A stretch of DNA of 64,000 nucleotides from Neocallimastix lanati (nom. inval.) (taxonomy: Eukaryota > Neocallimastigomycota > Neocallimastigomycetes > Neocallimastigales > Neocallimastigaceae). Under the pieces are notes generated by a model. It worked only from the letters and a program-made list of their open reading frames with translations, did not search any database and was not told the DNA's origin. Below are positions 1-14,099 of the stretch, one piece after another (position 1 is the stretch's first letter; each line of letters opens with the position of its first letter). Position numbers and translations under genes: made by a program. Where the stretch lies: assembly GCA_016946835.1 (NCBI GenBank), contig JACVTC010000004.1, positions 2,200,001 to 2,264,000 on the forward strand, written 5' to 3'.

Positions 1-770
1 GGAACATTATTGTATTGGAAAAGATCCTTGACTGGTGTTTCCTTAATTTTATCACCCTTTAATTCAATTCTAAAGAATTCCAAAATTACATTACTACAAT
101 AACCACTTCTTAAAGTATTTTTTATTGATATTTTTGTACCATATATTGGGCCTGTAGCCTTAGAAATTTCGGCCTTTAAATCTTTTTCTGGAATACTAAG
201 GGTATGTGGAATAATTGGTAAATAATAAATTGATTTTACATTTTCTAATTGAATTGGTTTAAAGTATACAACTTTTTGTTTATTTGGATTAGAAGGTAAT
301 AGGGAACTATCAACGTTCATTTTAGAATCCTTTTTACCCTCAACATGAATATTTTGATTAACTCTTACATTTTTCTTATATGGTTTACATTTAATTGAAA
401 TAGTGTATTCACCAGCTATTGGAAAAACGTAATCAATATCAAAATAATTAGCAGTTGTTGGTAAATTAGTCTCATTATTATAATGTGGGAAATCTTCCAT
501 ATGGAATTGAGAAAAGGCTCTCAAATCTTTTGAAAAAACAACAACATCTATAAGTGAATTTTCTACTGGTTCAATTTCTTCAAGAGAAACCGGATAATTT
601 CTAGTTTTACTCCATAATGAAATTCTAATTTGATTACTTATACCCGCTTCAAAAATATTCTTTCCTACTGGAATAACATTAATTTCATAAACAGTCTGAG
701 TTCTTGAATAAACTGTATTGATAAATAATAATCCAATAACAATGATATAAAACGATTGTATTAAACCCAT
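1..770 (-). CDS. Secreted protein, cupredoxin-like/YtkA-like repeat architecture suspected (3' end outside window)
   Basis: An open frame runs without a stop from the ATG at 770 to the window edge (256 codons seen, no intron). Residues 1-22 are a clear signal peptide (hydrophobic core FYIIVIGLLFI, ending before the SRTQ segment), so the product is secreted or membrane-tethered. Residues 25-130 are beta-rich and read like bacterial secreted domains in which a VVVFSKDL-type strand is followed by a short H-containing motif (FHMEDFPH) and then a F.IAGEY strand. The last codons (PVKDLFQYNN) look like the start of a second copy of such a domain. The resemblance to bacterial YtkA/cupredoxin-like proteins is pattern recognition, not a search result. 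No metal-site claim can be made without the rest of the protein. The start is supported by the signal peptide and by poly-A/T noncoding DNA upstream. Certainty that this is a gene is high; certainty about the family is low. Confidence 0.7.
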   Translation of the reverse strand, partial: MGLIQSFYIIVIGLLFINTVYSRTQTVYEINVIPVGKNIFEAGISNQIRISLWSKTRNYPVSLEEIEPVENSLIDVVVFSKDLRAFSQFHMEDFPHYNNETNLPTTANYFDIDYVFPIAGEYTISIKCKPYKKNVRVNQNIHVEGKKDSKMNVDSSLLPSNPNKQKVVYFKPIQLENVKSIYYLPIIPHTLSIPEKDLKAEISKATGPIYGTKISIKNTLRSGYCSNVILEFFRIELKGDKIKETPVKDLFQYNNV

Positions 771-1269
771 TTTGACTTTTTATTATTAAAAAATTAAAAA
801 AAAAAAAAAAAAAAAAAAACTTATACTTATTTTTTTATATAATTATTTTTAACTATATTTATAAATTATATACTTAAATAATTATAAATTATTTATTAAC
901 TTTAAAAATAATAGTTTTCAATTGTTTCAATATATCGAAATTATTATTAAATATATTAATTATTATATTTATTTTATAAATATTATTATGGAAACTATTA
1001 TTTAGTTCATTTAGTCTATTGATTATAAAAATAAATAATATTTAATAGATATAATATGTATTTGTTTTTTATTTATTTTATATATATTTCTATAAGTATT
1101 ATTTTTTCTTCTTTAATAATTGTTTGAGAAATCTCTATATTGTATTATTTTATTTATAGATTTCCTTGAAAATTTAAAGAAAAAATAACAAAAAAAAAAA
1201 AATAAAAAAAAAATTTATGTAATAGTTTTTGTATTATTATTATCTATGTACGTTTATATAATTTATATT

Positions 1270-1315
<46 letters not shown>

Positions 1316-2880
1316 AGATTTATTTATTATTCTTCAAAATATTTATGATAAATAAATTTAATCAATATTATATTCATTCTCTCTAACCTTATATATTATA
1401 TTATATTTTATAAATCGAGCGTATACTTTAAAGGTATTGATATTTCTCACCCTTTCTTAATTATTTTATTGCATTTTGCTTTTTTTTTAAAAGAAATTAT
1501 TCAAATTTTATTTTTTCTTCTTGATTTATTCGACCTATCCTCGATAATCAATATATATATAAATTTATTTTTTATTTACAATAAAAACTTTTAATAATAA
1601 TTTCAATAAAAAAAAAATATTTGTATATTATAAAAATATATTTTATATTATAATTAAAATATCTTTGAATATTTATTATTTATTAAATTTTTAAATATAA
1701 AAATTTTAAAGTAAAAAAAAAGTTTAAATTTAAAAACTTCATTTACAACAAACTAAAAAAATAGGTATTTCCAATTCTATAATTTTATTATTAATAAATT
1801 TTGACTATTATTAATACCTTTAATAATTATGAATTATAAAAGTGAATTAGCGAAGAATAAAATATTCAATACTGTTTTTATTTATTACTTAGTTGTTTTT
1901 ATAATGTTTATTTTATTATTAATTCTTTTATATTTATTATCTTTATTTTATTTAAATTATTTTATTTTATTTAAATTATTTTATTTTAATAAGAAAAAAA
2001 AACAAAAATAAAAAAAGCATAATTAAAAAAATATCAAAAAATAAATTTTATTATAAAATTAAAAATAACCACAGAAAAAATATATATATATTTAATTATT
2101 AAATAAATTGTAATTAAATATAATAAATGATAAATTATATTAAATAATAAAAATATATATCAAAATAATATTTATATCAAAATAGCATATATAATATAAA
2201 TAAAGAACAATTATAAATATTTAATAAAGACAAAATAAAAACACCATATTTTATATATAAAAAATATATATAATATTTTAAATATTCAATAATAATTTTT
2301 TTGAATATTATATAACAATTATAAATTATATAACAATTATATAACAATTATAAATTATATATATTATAATAATATAAAATTAATTGTTGGTATTTATTAT
2401 AAAAAATGTATTTATGTTTTATATATTTTAATATTTACCATTATATAATTATAGTATATTAATCTAATTGAATGTTCAATCAATTTATTTATACTTTTTT
2501 ATCGAAAAAAGAATAAATATAAATTAAATTATGGTATTTAACAGTAGTTTACGTTTGACATAAAAATAAAATTATTTATATATTATAATATATTGTAATA
2601 TATTTAATATATTAATCAGAATATATATTTATCCAATAAATGTCTATTTAAAAAATAAAATATAAACTCTTCCATTTAAAATTTAAAATATTTAGATTAT
2701 TTATTATATATTAATATATTAAAATGATAAATATAATTGCATTTAGACATTTGTATTACATCTAATATATTACTTATTATGCTATAAATATATGATTTAT
2801 ATAAATACATTAATTAAAACAATTTTTAATTACATAATGTAGAATTATAATGTAATAATATAAAAAAAATTATACATAAA

Positions 2881-3077
2881 ATACTTATTTATTTATTTAT
2901 TATTTATTTATTTATTATTTATTTATTATTTATTTATTATTTATTTATTTATTTATTATTTATTTATTTATTATTTATTTATTTATTATTTATTTATTTA
3001 TTTATTTATTATTTATTTATTTATTATTTATTTATTATTTATTTATTATTTATTATTTATTATTTATTATTTATTTA
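2881..3077. repeat. TTTA/TTTATTA microsatellite
   Basis: About 200 bp of ATTT units with interspersed ATT triplets (TTTATTATTTATTTATT pattern). Its right end touches a 70-bp unit that is repeated after the next microsatellite. Confidence 0.9.
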
Positions 3078-3391
<314 letters not shown>

Positions 3392-3876
3392 ATATAATTA
3401 TATAAAATAAAGTAATAAAATAAATATTAATAGTTCTTATGATTAAAATGAAAGTAGTTCTTTTATTTTAACGTTATGGATTTTCAATAAAAAAAATTAA
3501 TCTAAAAAAATTAAAATATTAAATAAGGAAAATTGTTTAATAGTATTTCTAATGGTATGAAAAAAAAAGAAATTAATAATTATTTCATTAAAATATTTAT
3601 AATTCTTACATATTATTTATTATTTTTATTTATTTATTTATTTATTTATTTTTTTTTTTTTTTTTTTTTTATTGGTTTAGTTTATTTTGATGAGTTTTAT
3701 ATTTTTAATAAATAGTTTAATTTTTTTTTAATTATATATAAATATAAATATAATTAAAATAATCATAATAAAAAAATTTAAAATGATTATTAATAATTTT
3801 AAATCTTAATTCATTTAGTTTATAAATATAATTTTTATATTATTATTAATAATAATTTTCCATAAAAATTATTAAT

Positions 3877-3913
3877 GTTTCATTATTTTTTAAAAAAAAA
3901 ATAATAATGAAAC
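3877..3913. other. Inverted repeat 3' of the LRR gene
   Basis: Arms GTTTCATTATT and AATAATGAAAC (11 bp, perfect) enclose a T/A-rich centre that can itself pair. It lies 108-144 nt downstream of the LRR gene stop, so it would fall in the 3' UTR or just past it. A role in 3' end formation is only a guess. Confidence 0.5.
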
Positions 3914-4020
3914 AAAAGTTTAAATAATATGTTTTTATATTTAATTAAATTTTTTATACTTTTGTATTTTTTTTTTTAATTAAATTATATCTTTAATAAT
4001 TCATTTTGTACTTTTTTTTT

Positions 4021-6210
4021 TTAATTAAAATCATAAGTATCTGAATATGGAGGTGGTGCTTCTTCATCTGGATCAATTTCTTCATAATAAAGTTCATGTT
4101 CATTTACAACTTCTTCTTCAGGTGAAGAATAATTATAGGTAACATATTGACCATTATCTACAAGATGATTTGTTGTTGATTCATTAAGATAACCATCATA
4201 AGTTAAAATTTGATTCATCATTTCATCATTTGGTACTTCAATTACTTCATTATAATAAACAGCATTTTCTTGCAAATTAGTACTATTACTTAATGTTTCA
4301 TTATTTACATAATTTATGGTACGATTTGGATTTGAATTGACATTGTGATTCACTGATATAGGGGCATTTCCACTATTCTCAGGACCAGCAGTAGTGTTAT
4401 TAAATATAATTTTAGGATTGACATTATCAGTTGAGTTATTATTAGTATTAGTATTAGTATTAGTATTAGTATTATTATCATCAGTACTATTAGAATTATT
4501 ATTATTGGTATTATTATTAGAATTTATATTATGATTAATATTGGTAATCATATTATTATTATCATCCACATGAATTATTTCACCTTTGATATTTAAAGGT
4601 TGAGTGAATAAATGAGGAGATGTCGGCTGATAAGAAATATTACTTATTTCGCTATGATTTAAGGCAGATACTGAATTAGGATTTGAATAGTTATATGGAT
4701 TTGTTGAATTATTAATAATACCAGTTGATGTAATTCCAAGAAGAGGAGAATGTATTACTGATGAAATAGGTGAAGCACTAGGTGATTTATTGCCATCATT
4801 TATATTGATAGGAACAGCTGAATAATTTATATTTATAATATTTTGATCATTGACTGGTTGAACATTAAATGATGCAATATTAGATGTTTGCATTCCCTGA
4901 GTAGCCGGAACATATGTAATACCATTAATACTTATAGCACCAATAAGAGGAGAAGCAATATTGGTATGATTGATATTGATTGGTTCAACCACTGAAGAAC
5001 TCATACTTTGATGATGAATTTTATTGTTAATATTATTACTATTATTATTGTTGTTGTTGATATTGTCATCATTACTTTCATAATTGTTTTTATTACTGTT
5101 ATTATTAGAATCAGTATTAGTATTAGTTGGGTTAATATTATTATTATCTGAATCCATTTGAAGTTTATTATTGGTATTATTAGTAGTTAAACTAGAATTA
5201 ATTTCTATATTATTTATATTATTTTCATCGTTAGCTATATGTAACAAATTAGAAATATTTATGGAACTATTAGTACGACCTGACATTTCAGAGATATCAT
5301 TATTTAATGAATGGTTATATCCATCTTGTACATCAATTTGTAATTTTTGACGATCATTTTTGTTAAATTGCTGACCATTGCTAGTTCTAGTTGGACTATT
5401 TGTTATTAACGGAGTCATAACTAATGAACTACTTGGACTTAAAGAATTTATAATAGAACCAGGAAAAGCATGTGAATTTGTAGTTTCATCACCTAAATAT
5501 AAATTAGATTGATTTTTCTTTGGAATAATCATGCTAAGATGTTTAGAACGATTAAATCCTCTTTGAATAAGATGGAAACCTGAATCATTTTTATAAAGAA
5601 TATTATTACGAGACTGTGTAAAGTTACTAGAAGAAGATGCCTCGTACAAATGAATATCATTTGAATTGATATTTTGAGGCACAGCGAAACCAATATAAGA
5701 ACTTGGATAGGAATTTAACTGAACTAAATTTGTCATAGAAAGACTATTCCTATTACTAGTCAAAGAAAGACGATGCTGGCTATAAGGTAATGAACCACGT
5801 CTTTGAAGATCATTACCTCCAGAAACTGAATTAATAATAAGACTACGATGTCTATCTACTAAAACTGGAATTTTTTTCTTATGAGCTTTGATATAAGAAC
5901 TTTCTCTCTTAGCCAATTCTTCTTTATTCAATTTTCTGTGATCGGTTAAATTATTTTGAGAGTTAGGAGCTTGAGTTGTTGATGATATCGATGCTAAATT
6001 TTCCAAGTCACTATTTTCTTTTGGATGTAATGAACCTTTACTTGCTTCAATACTATTATTATTTGACTCTGATGAACTATTATTGACAATATCTTTATTT
6101 CTATTATTTTTTCTAGTATTAATTATTATGCTAATATGGCTACTTTCACTAGTGTCATCACTAGTGACAAGAGTATCGGTATAATGACTATCATCATTAT
6201 CATGATTATG

Positions 6211-6308
<98 letters not shown>

Positions 6309-6355
6309 CATTATTATTATCATTATTATTATTATTATTATCGTTATTATTATTA

Positions 6356-6432
<77 letters not shown>

Positions 6433-9132
6433 TTCAGTTTTTGTATAAATTTTATCATTTTCAACTTCATTTTCACTGTTATTATGAATTTTATCTAAAC
6501 TTGTGTTATAAATTTCATCTGTAGAAATAAAATAAGAATCATTTGATTTTTGAGGTGTAATAAGGGAACTTGAATCATTCGTATAAGAACGAGTTATACT
6601 ATTTACACTTGAATGAATTGAATTTGAATTAAGTAATAAAATTTCTTTTGTATTATTATTATAGTTAACACTTTTTTTATCAATATGATTATTATTTTTT
6701 TTACTATTGTTATTGTTATTATCACTAGAATAAGTCGTATTAGTATATTCATTTCCATCATTTTCATGAGGACCTGCTTCATCAGTACGACTTTGACTTT
6801 GATTATTCCATGAATCATTACCATTATAATTGTTCGTAATGGTATTTGTATTTGAAGAAATACTAACATTGTGATAATTACTTATACTACCAAAACTATA
6901 ACGATTTGTTGGATTAATTGGTGTTAAACCAGCAATTATTGGACTGTGCATACTACTATGTCTACGTGGATTATTACGAAGAGAACGCGTTGAATGAAGA
7001 GAATTGTTATTAGTAAATATTATCGAACTACGATTTGAATTATAATTTACAAAATTGTCAGTACCATTGCCTGGATCAATTTTAATAGCATCAGTATTAT
7101 TAATAAGATGCGAAGGTATAACAGAATGATTTTGAGGTGAATAAGTTAATGATGGAATTCGAATTATCTGAGGAGATGTTCTTTGAGGAGTGGACGAAGT
7201 TTTATCTACTTCAACATCAGATAAGTTATCCGGATAAATTGGTTGATAATTATCATGTGAAGTTCCTATATTATTTGATAGTTGGGACGCAGCAGCTTCT
7301 AATTCATAACGATTACTAGTAATCTGAATATCATTAGTAATATTATTATTATTGTCGTTTGAATTATTTGAATTATTTGAATTATTAAAATTATTATTTT
7401 TTCCGTCTTTCTTTAATGAATGATTAATAAAATATTGTTTCTGATTCATACTCTTTTGTAATTTTGTATCATATTTATAATTAATATATTTTTTTAATAT
7501 GAAAAAAAGTAAAATAGCAATAATAATAAACCCAACAATTAATATAAGTACTAAATTGGATAATCCAAAATTATATTTAGATCCATTGGTAACATTATTA
7601 TGCTCTTCTGCTTTTTCATCAATTTTTTTCATTTTTTGACGATTCCTGAGTATTCCTGTATTTTTTTCTTCTTCATCACTACATTTAGTTAATTGTGATT
7701 TACATTTTATATCACTCAAATCTTTTGGAATACAAAGACTAGTTTTACCGTAATCACATACCGTTACATATTCTAATGGAGGAATAGCTCCTTGAAGATT
7801 ATTATTTCCAGATAAATTTCTATAGTAAATAAAAATGAATAATTATATAAATAAATAAATAAAAATTAAAAAATAAAATAAAAATATTTTTTAAAAAAAA
7901 GAAAAATGGAAATGTCAATAAATTAAAATAAAAAAAAAAAAAAAAAAAAAAAAAACATTTTTAAACTTTTAAATTTTTAACACTTCTTACATATTCTTTA
8001 AATTTTTTAAATAACTTAAAGAAATTGGAATAGCGCCTGAAAGATTATTATTTTGAAGATTTCTAATTATAAATAAGATTTTATAAATTTCAATTATAAT
8101 AATATTATTATATTTTCAATTTTATACTATAATAAATTTATATAAATAGAAGAATACATACAAATTTTGTAGACTTTGTAATGATCCAATTTCTTCAGGA
8201 ATATAATTATATAGATCATTATTTCCCAAATCCCTGTATAAAAAATATATTATAAAATATCATAATGTTAAGAATAATAAATAAAAGAATAAAATAAGAA
8301 TTTAAAAAAAAAAGAAAAAATAATAAAAATAAAAATAAAAAATTACATAATAGACAGTTTTTCTAATGATTCTACTTCTTTCGGTATCTCACCTGAAAGA
8401 TCATTATTATTTAAATATCTAAAAAAGGAAAAAAAAATTAAAAAAAATTACAGTAAATTTAATACATATTAAACATATATTAATTTGTAATATTATTCTA
8501 TGAAATATATATAAATAAATTAAATACTTACAATTCCTCCAGATTTATTAATTTACCAATACTCTTTGGTATTAATCCATAAAACTTATTATTATTAAGA
8601 TTTCTATTATCATTATTTATTTTATTAATATATATATTAATTAGAACATTAATAATAATTATTTGTAAATTTTTTTTTTTTTTACATAAAAAGAATTAAC
8701 ATTTACAATGATTGAAGCATTATCAATTGACCCATTTCCTCAGGTATTTGACCATAAATATTCATTTTAATAAATTTACTATTAATAATATTATTTATGG
8801 TAATAAATAAATAACAGTTAAAAAAATATAATTTTTTCATTATCTATATATATATTGCAATCTATAACAAGTAATTATAAAACTAACAGTTTAATAATAC
8901 GTGAAGCATTGCAAGTTACACCATTGACACTATTACAACAGTCACTGGTATTGTCTTTCCAATTTGTATTTAAATTTAATTTCTTAAACATTGCTTTCAA
9001 ATAATCACAATCGGTTTTCATACTAGCATCTTCAGCATTAACATGTTTCATTTGAAATGAATTCAATATTACCCAAACCGTTATTACTTCAAAAATACTT
9101 TTAAATATTTTACTTAAATTATATAACTTCAT
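4021..9132 (-). CDS. LRR receptor-like membrane protein with Asn-rich tail and C-terminal PPPY
   Basis: Seven exons: 8888-9132, 8707-8778, 8532-8603, 8347-8418, 8162-8233, 7991-8062 and 4021-7819; 1467 aa. All introns are phase 2, with GTAAGT/GTATGT-like donors and TAG or CAG acceptors. I start at 9132 rather than the upstream ATG at 9183 because it gives a clean signal peptide (residues 1 to about 35). Residues 40-81 form a Cys-containing N-cap (DCDYLK..NWKDN..DCC..VNGVTC) like plant-type LRR caps. Residues 82-215 are plant/bacterial-type LRRs (consensus L.LNNN.L.G.IP..IG.L..L). Residues 216-250 are a Cys-rich C-cap. The transmembrane helix is at about 288-310, followed by KKY. The tail of about 1150 residues is N/S/T-rich, with an Asn tract (~664-739), many basophilic-kinase-like sites (RRHS, RHRS, RRGS, NRNS) and the end APPPYSDTYDFN. 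PPPY is a WW-domain ligand in known families. There is no kinase domain. Probably a surface sensor or adhesion protein; the ligand is unknown. Confidence 0.88.
6209..6432. repeat. In-frame ATT/AAT tract coding poly-Asn
   Basis: About 220 bp of ATT (AAT on the coding strand) with scattered ATC (Asp codon GAT on the coding strand). It encodes the Asn tract with dispersed Asp in the LRR protein. Other frames give long poly-Ile shadows on both strands, which are not genes. Confidence 0.95.
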
Positions 9133-9845
9133 TATAATAGATTTATATTTTATTTCCAAAATTAAATACTTTTTTATATACACATATAATTATGAATAGA
9201 AAATATAAAATTTAAATAAATTACTGCTATTATAGTAATTTAATAATATAGCATTTATAATAAAATTATTCTTTTTCTTTTTTTTTTTTTTTTTTTTTGA
9301 TATTTTCTTTTTTTTTTTTAATATATATATATATATATTTTTAGTCTTATATATATTAAACACTACTTATTTTTGAATTAAATTAAGAGGTTTTGTTGAT
9401 AATTTATCTCTCATATTATGATTCACAGTTTAAATTATCTTTATTTTTTTTTTTAATTTATCAAAATAAATAAAATAATAATTTATTTTTCATAAGTATT
9501 AAAGTATTTTTCTACAAAAGTATAATATAATTAATTAAAACAATTTAAGAAATTTTATATATATATATTTAATTATATACATATTTAATTATTAATTTCT
9601 TTTTTTGTTTTTTGTTTTTTTTATTCTTTTATCTTCTAATTGTTATGAAATTTTAAATTTGATTATTATTTTTAATAAATTGTTATTTTATAGTTTATTG
9701 TATTTTTTTTTTTTTTTCAGTGAATTGTAAAATTTTTGGTTTATATATATATATTTCAATAATAAATTGTTAAATTTGTAGTTTATATAATATATATATA
9801 TATATATTTCAGTAAATTGTTAAATTTGTAGTTTATATATATATA

Positions 9846-9894
<49 letters not shown>

Positions 9895-10096
9895 AATGTA
9901 TATATTAGTAATTAATGTATAATCTGTTACGATATTATTATTATAATTATCATTATAAATTATTAAATCCACAATAGGAAATTCTATATTAAATTAATAA
10001 ATAATTAAATGTGCTGATAAGGTGTATTTAATATTATTCATTTGCTGTATCTCTTTTACAACTGTTTTAATCAATTATATAAAATTAATAAAATTT

Positions 10097-10127
<31 letters not shown>

Positions 10128-10670
10128 TCTAAAATTCTTTTTTATTAATTTTCTTTTAATAAAAAGGAAATTATTAATTTATTTTCTTAAATTTTATAAT
10201 TATATATATTCTTATGTTATTATTTTTTTTATTTTCTTCAGTAATTATTATTAAGAAAAAGAAGAAAAATAATTATAAATAAAATAAAATTTATAAAATA
10301 TTATATTTTTTATTTTATTATATCAGCTCTATTTAAAAATATTTATTTTCATATTTTAATTTTTTTTTTTTTTTTCTAATTTATAATAATAAAAAAAATT
10401 AAAACAAAATTTAAAAAATAAAAATAAAAGTAAAAAAAAGTAATATTAAAAAAACAATAATTAATAATCAATAAATAATAAACAATAGTATCAAATATAT
10501 ATTTTATTTATTAAAAATTTACATTTTATTCATTAATTTTTTATTACTGTAGATTATTGTAACACTAAACTTTAAATTAAAAATTAAAAGAAATAAATAA
10601 TAGGATTTAAAATTACATAAATTTAAAACTTAGAAATTATGTAAAAATGAAAATAAATATAATATTAATA

Positions 10671-10706
<36 letters not shown>

Positions 10707-13448
10707 TGTATTTTTTTATATTTTTATATTTTAATTGATAAATATTAAAAAATAATTAAAAAATAGTACAACATTTAATTAAAATCTTTTAACCTGTGTT
10801 CTATTTAATATAATATATAATTGCATAACAATATATTTTATTAAAATAAGTTAAAATGTGTTTTTTTTTAATTTATGACATTACACAAATAAATTATATC
10901 TTCGTTTAACATAAACTTAAATAAAATACTAAATATCTAATAAATTATAATAATATAAATATATATTAAATCTATTTTCAAAAAAAAAAAATGAAATTTT
11001 ATAGTTAAAAAATTTTACCAATTTATCATTTTAATTTATTCTATTAATTAAAATTAAAATATGCATGTATATTAAAATAGAGTCTAATATATTATATCTT
11101 TTATAAATTATTTTTATATAAAAAATTAACCTTTGACCTTAATATTTTCTTCACTATTGTAGTTAAAGAAAAATATAAAAATTATTAAAATATAATAAAA
11201 TATGCAATTTAATAATATGTAAAATATTACAAAAAAAAAATTTATATATATAGTTAAATTCAAAATTTTAAAATATTAACAATAATATATATTATTACTT
11301 ATAAGGTACATTGAAATTATGAAAAAATTTAAATATTAATTTACAATAGAATATTAATAAGAATTATAATATTAGATAATGTAATAGAAAAATATTAATT
11401 GATAATAAGAATAATAATATGAGTATTAATTCTAATAATAATATAATAATGAATTATTAATAATTTAACATTAAATTTTGGTACAATTATTCAATAATTT
11501 CATTACAAAAATATATAAATAAATATATATATAATAGTGTAGATGATAATTATACAGTATGTATATATAAATGAAATATTTATTATTTATTATTATTATT
11601 TATTATTATTTTTTATCTATTATTTATTATTTATTATTTATTACTTAAATTTTTGCCATTTTCTATCATAACTATACAAAAGTGGATATATATGATTTAA
11701 TATATATAAATAAAAACTATTTTTCAATTTTCATTTTTTATTTATATGTTAACAAAATAATACTTTGTAATTTTTATATAAAATAGCCATAAAAAAAGTT
11801 AATTCGTGGATAGAGGATAAACGTCTAAAATATATATGTACATTTAATATTTATAAAAATCTCCTTTAATCGAACTTTATTCGAATATAAATTATGAATA
11901 AATAAAATAGACATTTTTAATTATGAATGCCATATTATTAATATTATTAATACTTTAATAATATTTAATTAATAATTAAATAATACTGGATAAAATAAAA
12001 AAAAAAAAAAAAAAAAAAAAAATAAAAAAAATAATAATCTATATATTATATGTTTAATACCATTTTTTAATTATTTAATAGTTAATAAAATTCAAAACAA
12101 AAATATAAATTATATATATATTGGTTTTTATTAATATATATTCTCTTTTATATAATTATGATAGAAAATGTCAAAAAGCTATATACTTGTTACACAAAGT
12201 ATTAACAAATATTAATAGTCTATAAAGGTTAGTTTATTCAAATATCAAATAAGTAAAAGGGTTAAGTACATATTTATAGTTAATAAATTAAATTAATTAT
12301 TTAATAAATTAAAATTAAAATTAGTACTATTTTAAAAATAATAAATTTATATTTAGAAATGAAAATATTTTATGAGAATAAAACAATAAAATTGTTTTTT
12401 CATTTGTATCTGAAGACAATAAAATTATATTATTTATTAAATATTAAATATATAAAAATTTTAGATATAATCAGAAGTAATTTAAATTTAATATATTTAA
12501 TAAACTAAAAGAATTACACAACAGAGTTTCATCTTTACTGTATTAACCTAAATTCTATAAGGAATAAAAAAAATTTTTTTATCAATTAAAAAAAAGGAAT
12601 TCCCGATAGTTATTTATGATTGATAAATGGTGGTTAGAGTTTAACCTTTTATAAAAGAACTTTTTTTATTTTTCAGTATTAAATTATAATTCATCATTGA
12701 AATCTATATTTTCACAAAAAAAAAAAAAAAAGAAGATAATCTTAATTTTTTTTTTTTTTTTAACTATATATATATTTAAAAATAAAAAATAATTTTAACA
12801 ATATAATAGAGAATCTGTCAAAATTAAAGAATTTATATATATATATAACAATTTTATTATTCAAGAATATAATATTTTTTATTAATAACAAATATTCTAA
12901 TATATATAAATATTAATTTTTTTATTACTGAAAAAAAATTTATATTTTTTTCTTTTTTTTTGTTTTTAAAAAAAAAATTTTACTTTTTTTATTTTACATG
13001 AATAGATAATTTTTACTTAATTTATATAAAAGAATGAAGATATGTGGGATTATAAATGGGTATGTAAGAAATTATTATGTATTATATTAACCATGATTTA
13101 TGAATGGAATGGAATAAATCTTATGAATTGAACTCTATTTTCAAATAAAGTTATATATATTATTTTATTATATTTATTTTTATTATTTATTTAAGTACAT
13201 ATTTTTTTTTAATAAAAAAAAAAAAATAAAATATAATAATTAATTTGTATATAATTATAATAACAATTAATAATAATAATAATAAAATATAAAAAAATTA
13301 ATGAAATATAATAAAATATAAATGTTAAATATAAATATTTAAAAATAAATTATATATTGTTTAATCTTATAATATCATTTTTCTTTAAATAATAAATGCT
13401 TATTTAGTGGAGAAATAGACAAATAAAAAAAATATTTACAATAAAGTA
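9133..13448. other. Long intergenic region upstream of the LRR gene
   Basis: About 4.3 kb of >85% A+T sequence with homopolymers and TA runs. I see no exon, RNA gene or mobile element. The open frame at 10042-10254 is low-complexity K/F/I/Y and was rejected. The LRR gene promoter must lie near 9133-9400, but no recognisable site is visible there apart from T and TA runs. Confidence 0.6.
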
Positions 13449-13650
13449 TTTAAAATGAAGTATATTTATATTATATAATTTATAATATAAATATATAATA
13501 TATATATTATTATTATTATTACTATTGTCATTATCATTATCATCATTATCATCATTATTATTTACAAATTTAATTATTTTTATATTATTATTTTTCTTTT
13601 AAATAATAAATATTTACTTAATAGACAAATAGACAAAAAAAAAAATTTAG
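13375..13650. repeat. Two diverged copies of a ~60-bp unit
   Basis: The segments at about 13379-13438 and 13587-13648 share TTTTCTTT(T)AAATAATAAAT.., a TTA segment and the string AATAGACAAA, separated by a TA/TTA/TCA-rich stretch. They lie at the 3' edge of the LINE remnant, so they could belong to its tail or to the target site. Confidence 0.55.
13449..13506. repeat. Flanking direct repeat, left copy (possible target duplication of the LINE remnant)
   Basis: Reads TTTAAAATGAAGTAT, then TATTTATATT-type filler, then ATAATTTATAATATAAAT and ATATAATATATA. The copy at 16592-16636 has the same order with two substitutions and a gap of about nine bases. Both are in the same orientation and bracket the degenerate LINE. 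A long target-site duplication is one explanation; chance similarity of AT-rich DNA is the other. Confidence 0.45.
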
Positions 13651-14099
13651 GAATGTTTCATTTTGAAACGTGGCTTTATATGAAATGGCGTACTTAAATA
13701 AACCGTTTTATTAAATAAATAAATATTTAATATATAATAAAATAATATTTTATAATATTTAAAATAAAAAATAAAAAAATAATATTTAATTTTAATTTTT
13801 TTTTTTAGCCGCAATTATTGAAAACTTTAATTTTTATTTATTTATTCATTTATTAATTACATAATTTTTTTTTATTAAAAAAAAAAAAAAAAAACCCACA
13901 ATACCACGTCACATATATATTTACACACTCATTATTCAGAAAATTATTTAAATTAATACGATTTTCAACCAATTGAACTATTCACTACATTATTAGTAAC
14001 GATACTATTATTTTCTTTATCACTAATATTGATATTTCTATTTTCTCTATCACTAATTCTACTATTATTAATAATATTATTTCTATTGTTTTATTACTA

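Noticed and set aside
6126-6498. Poly-Ile open frames on both strands
   Set aside because: They are shadows of the poly-Asn coding tract.
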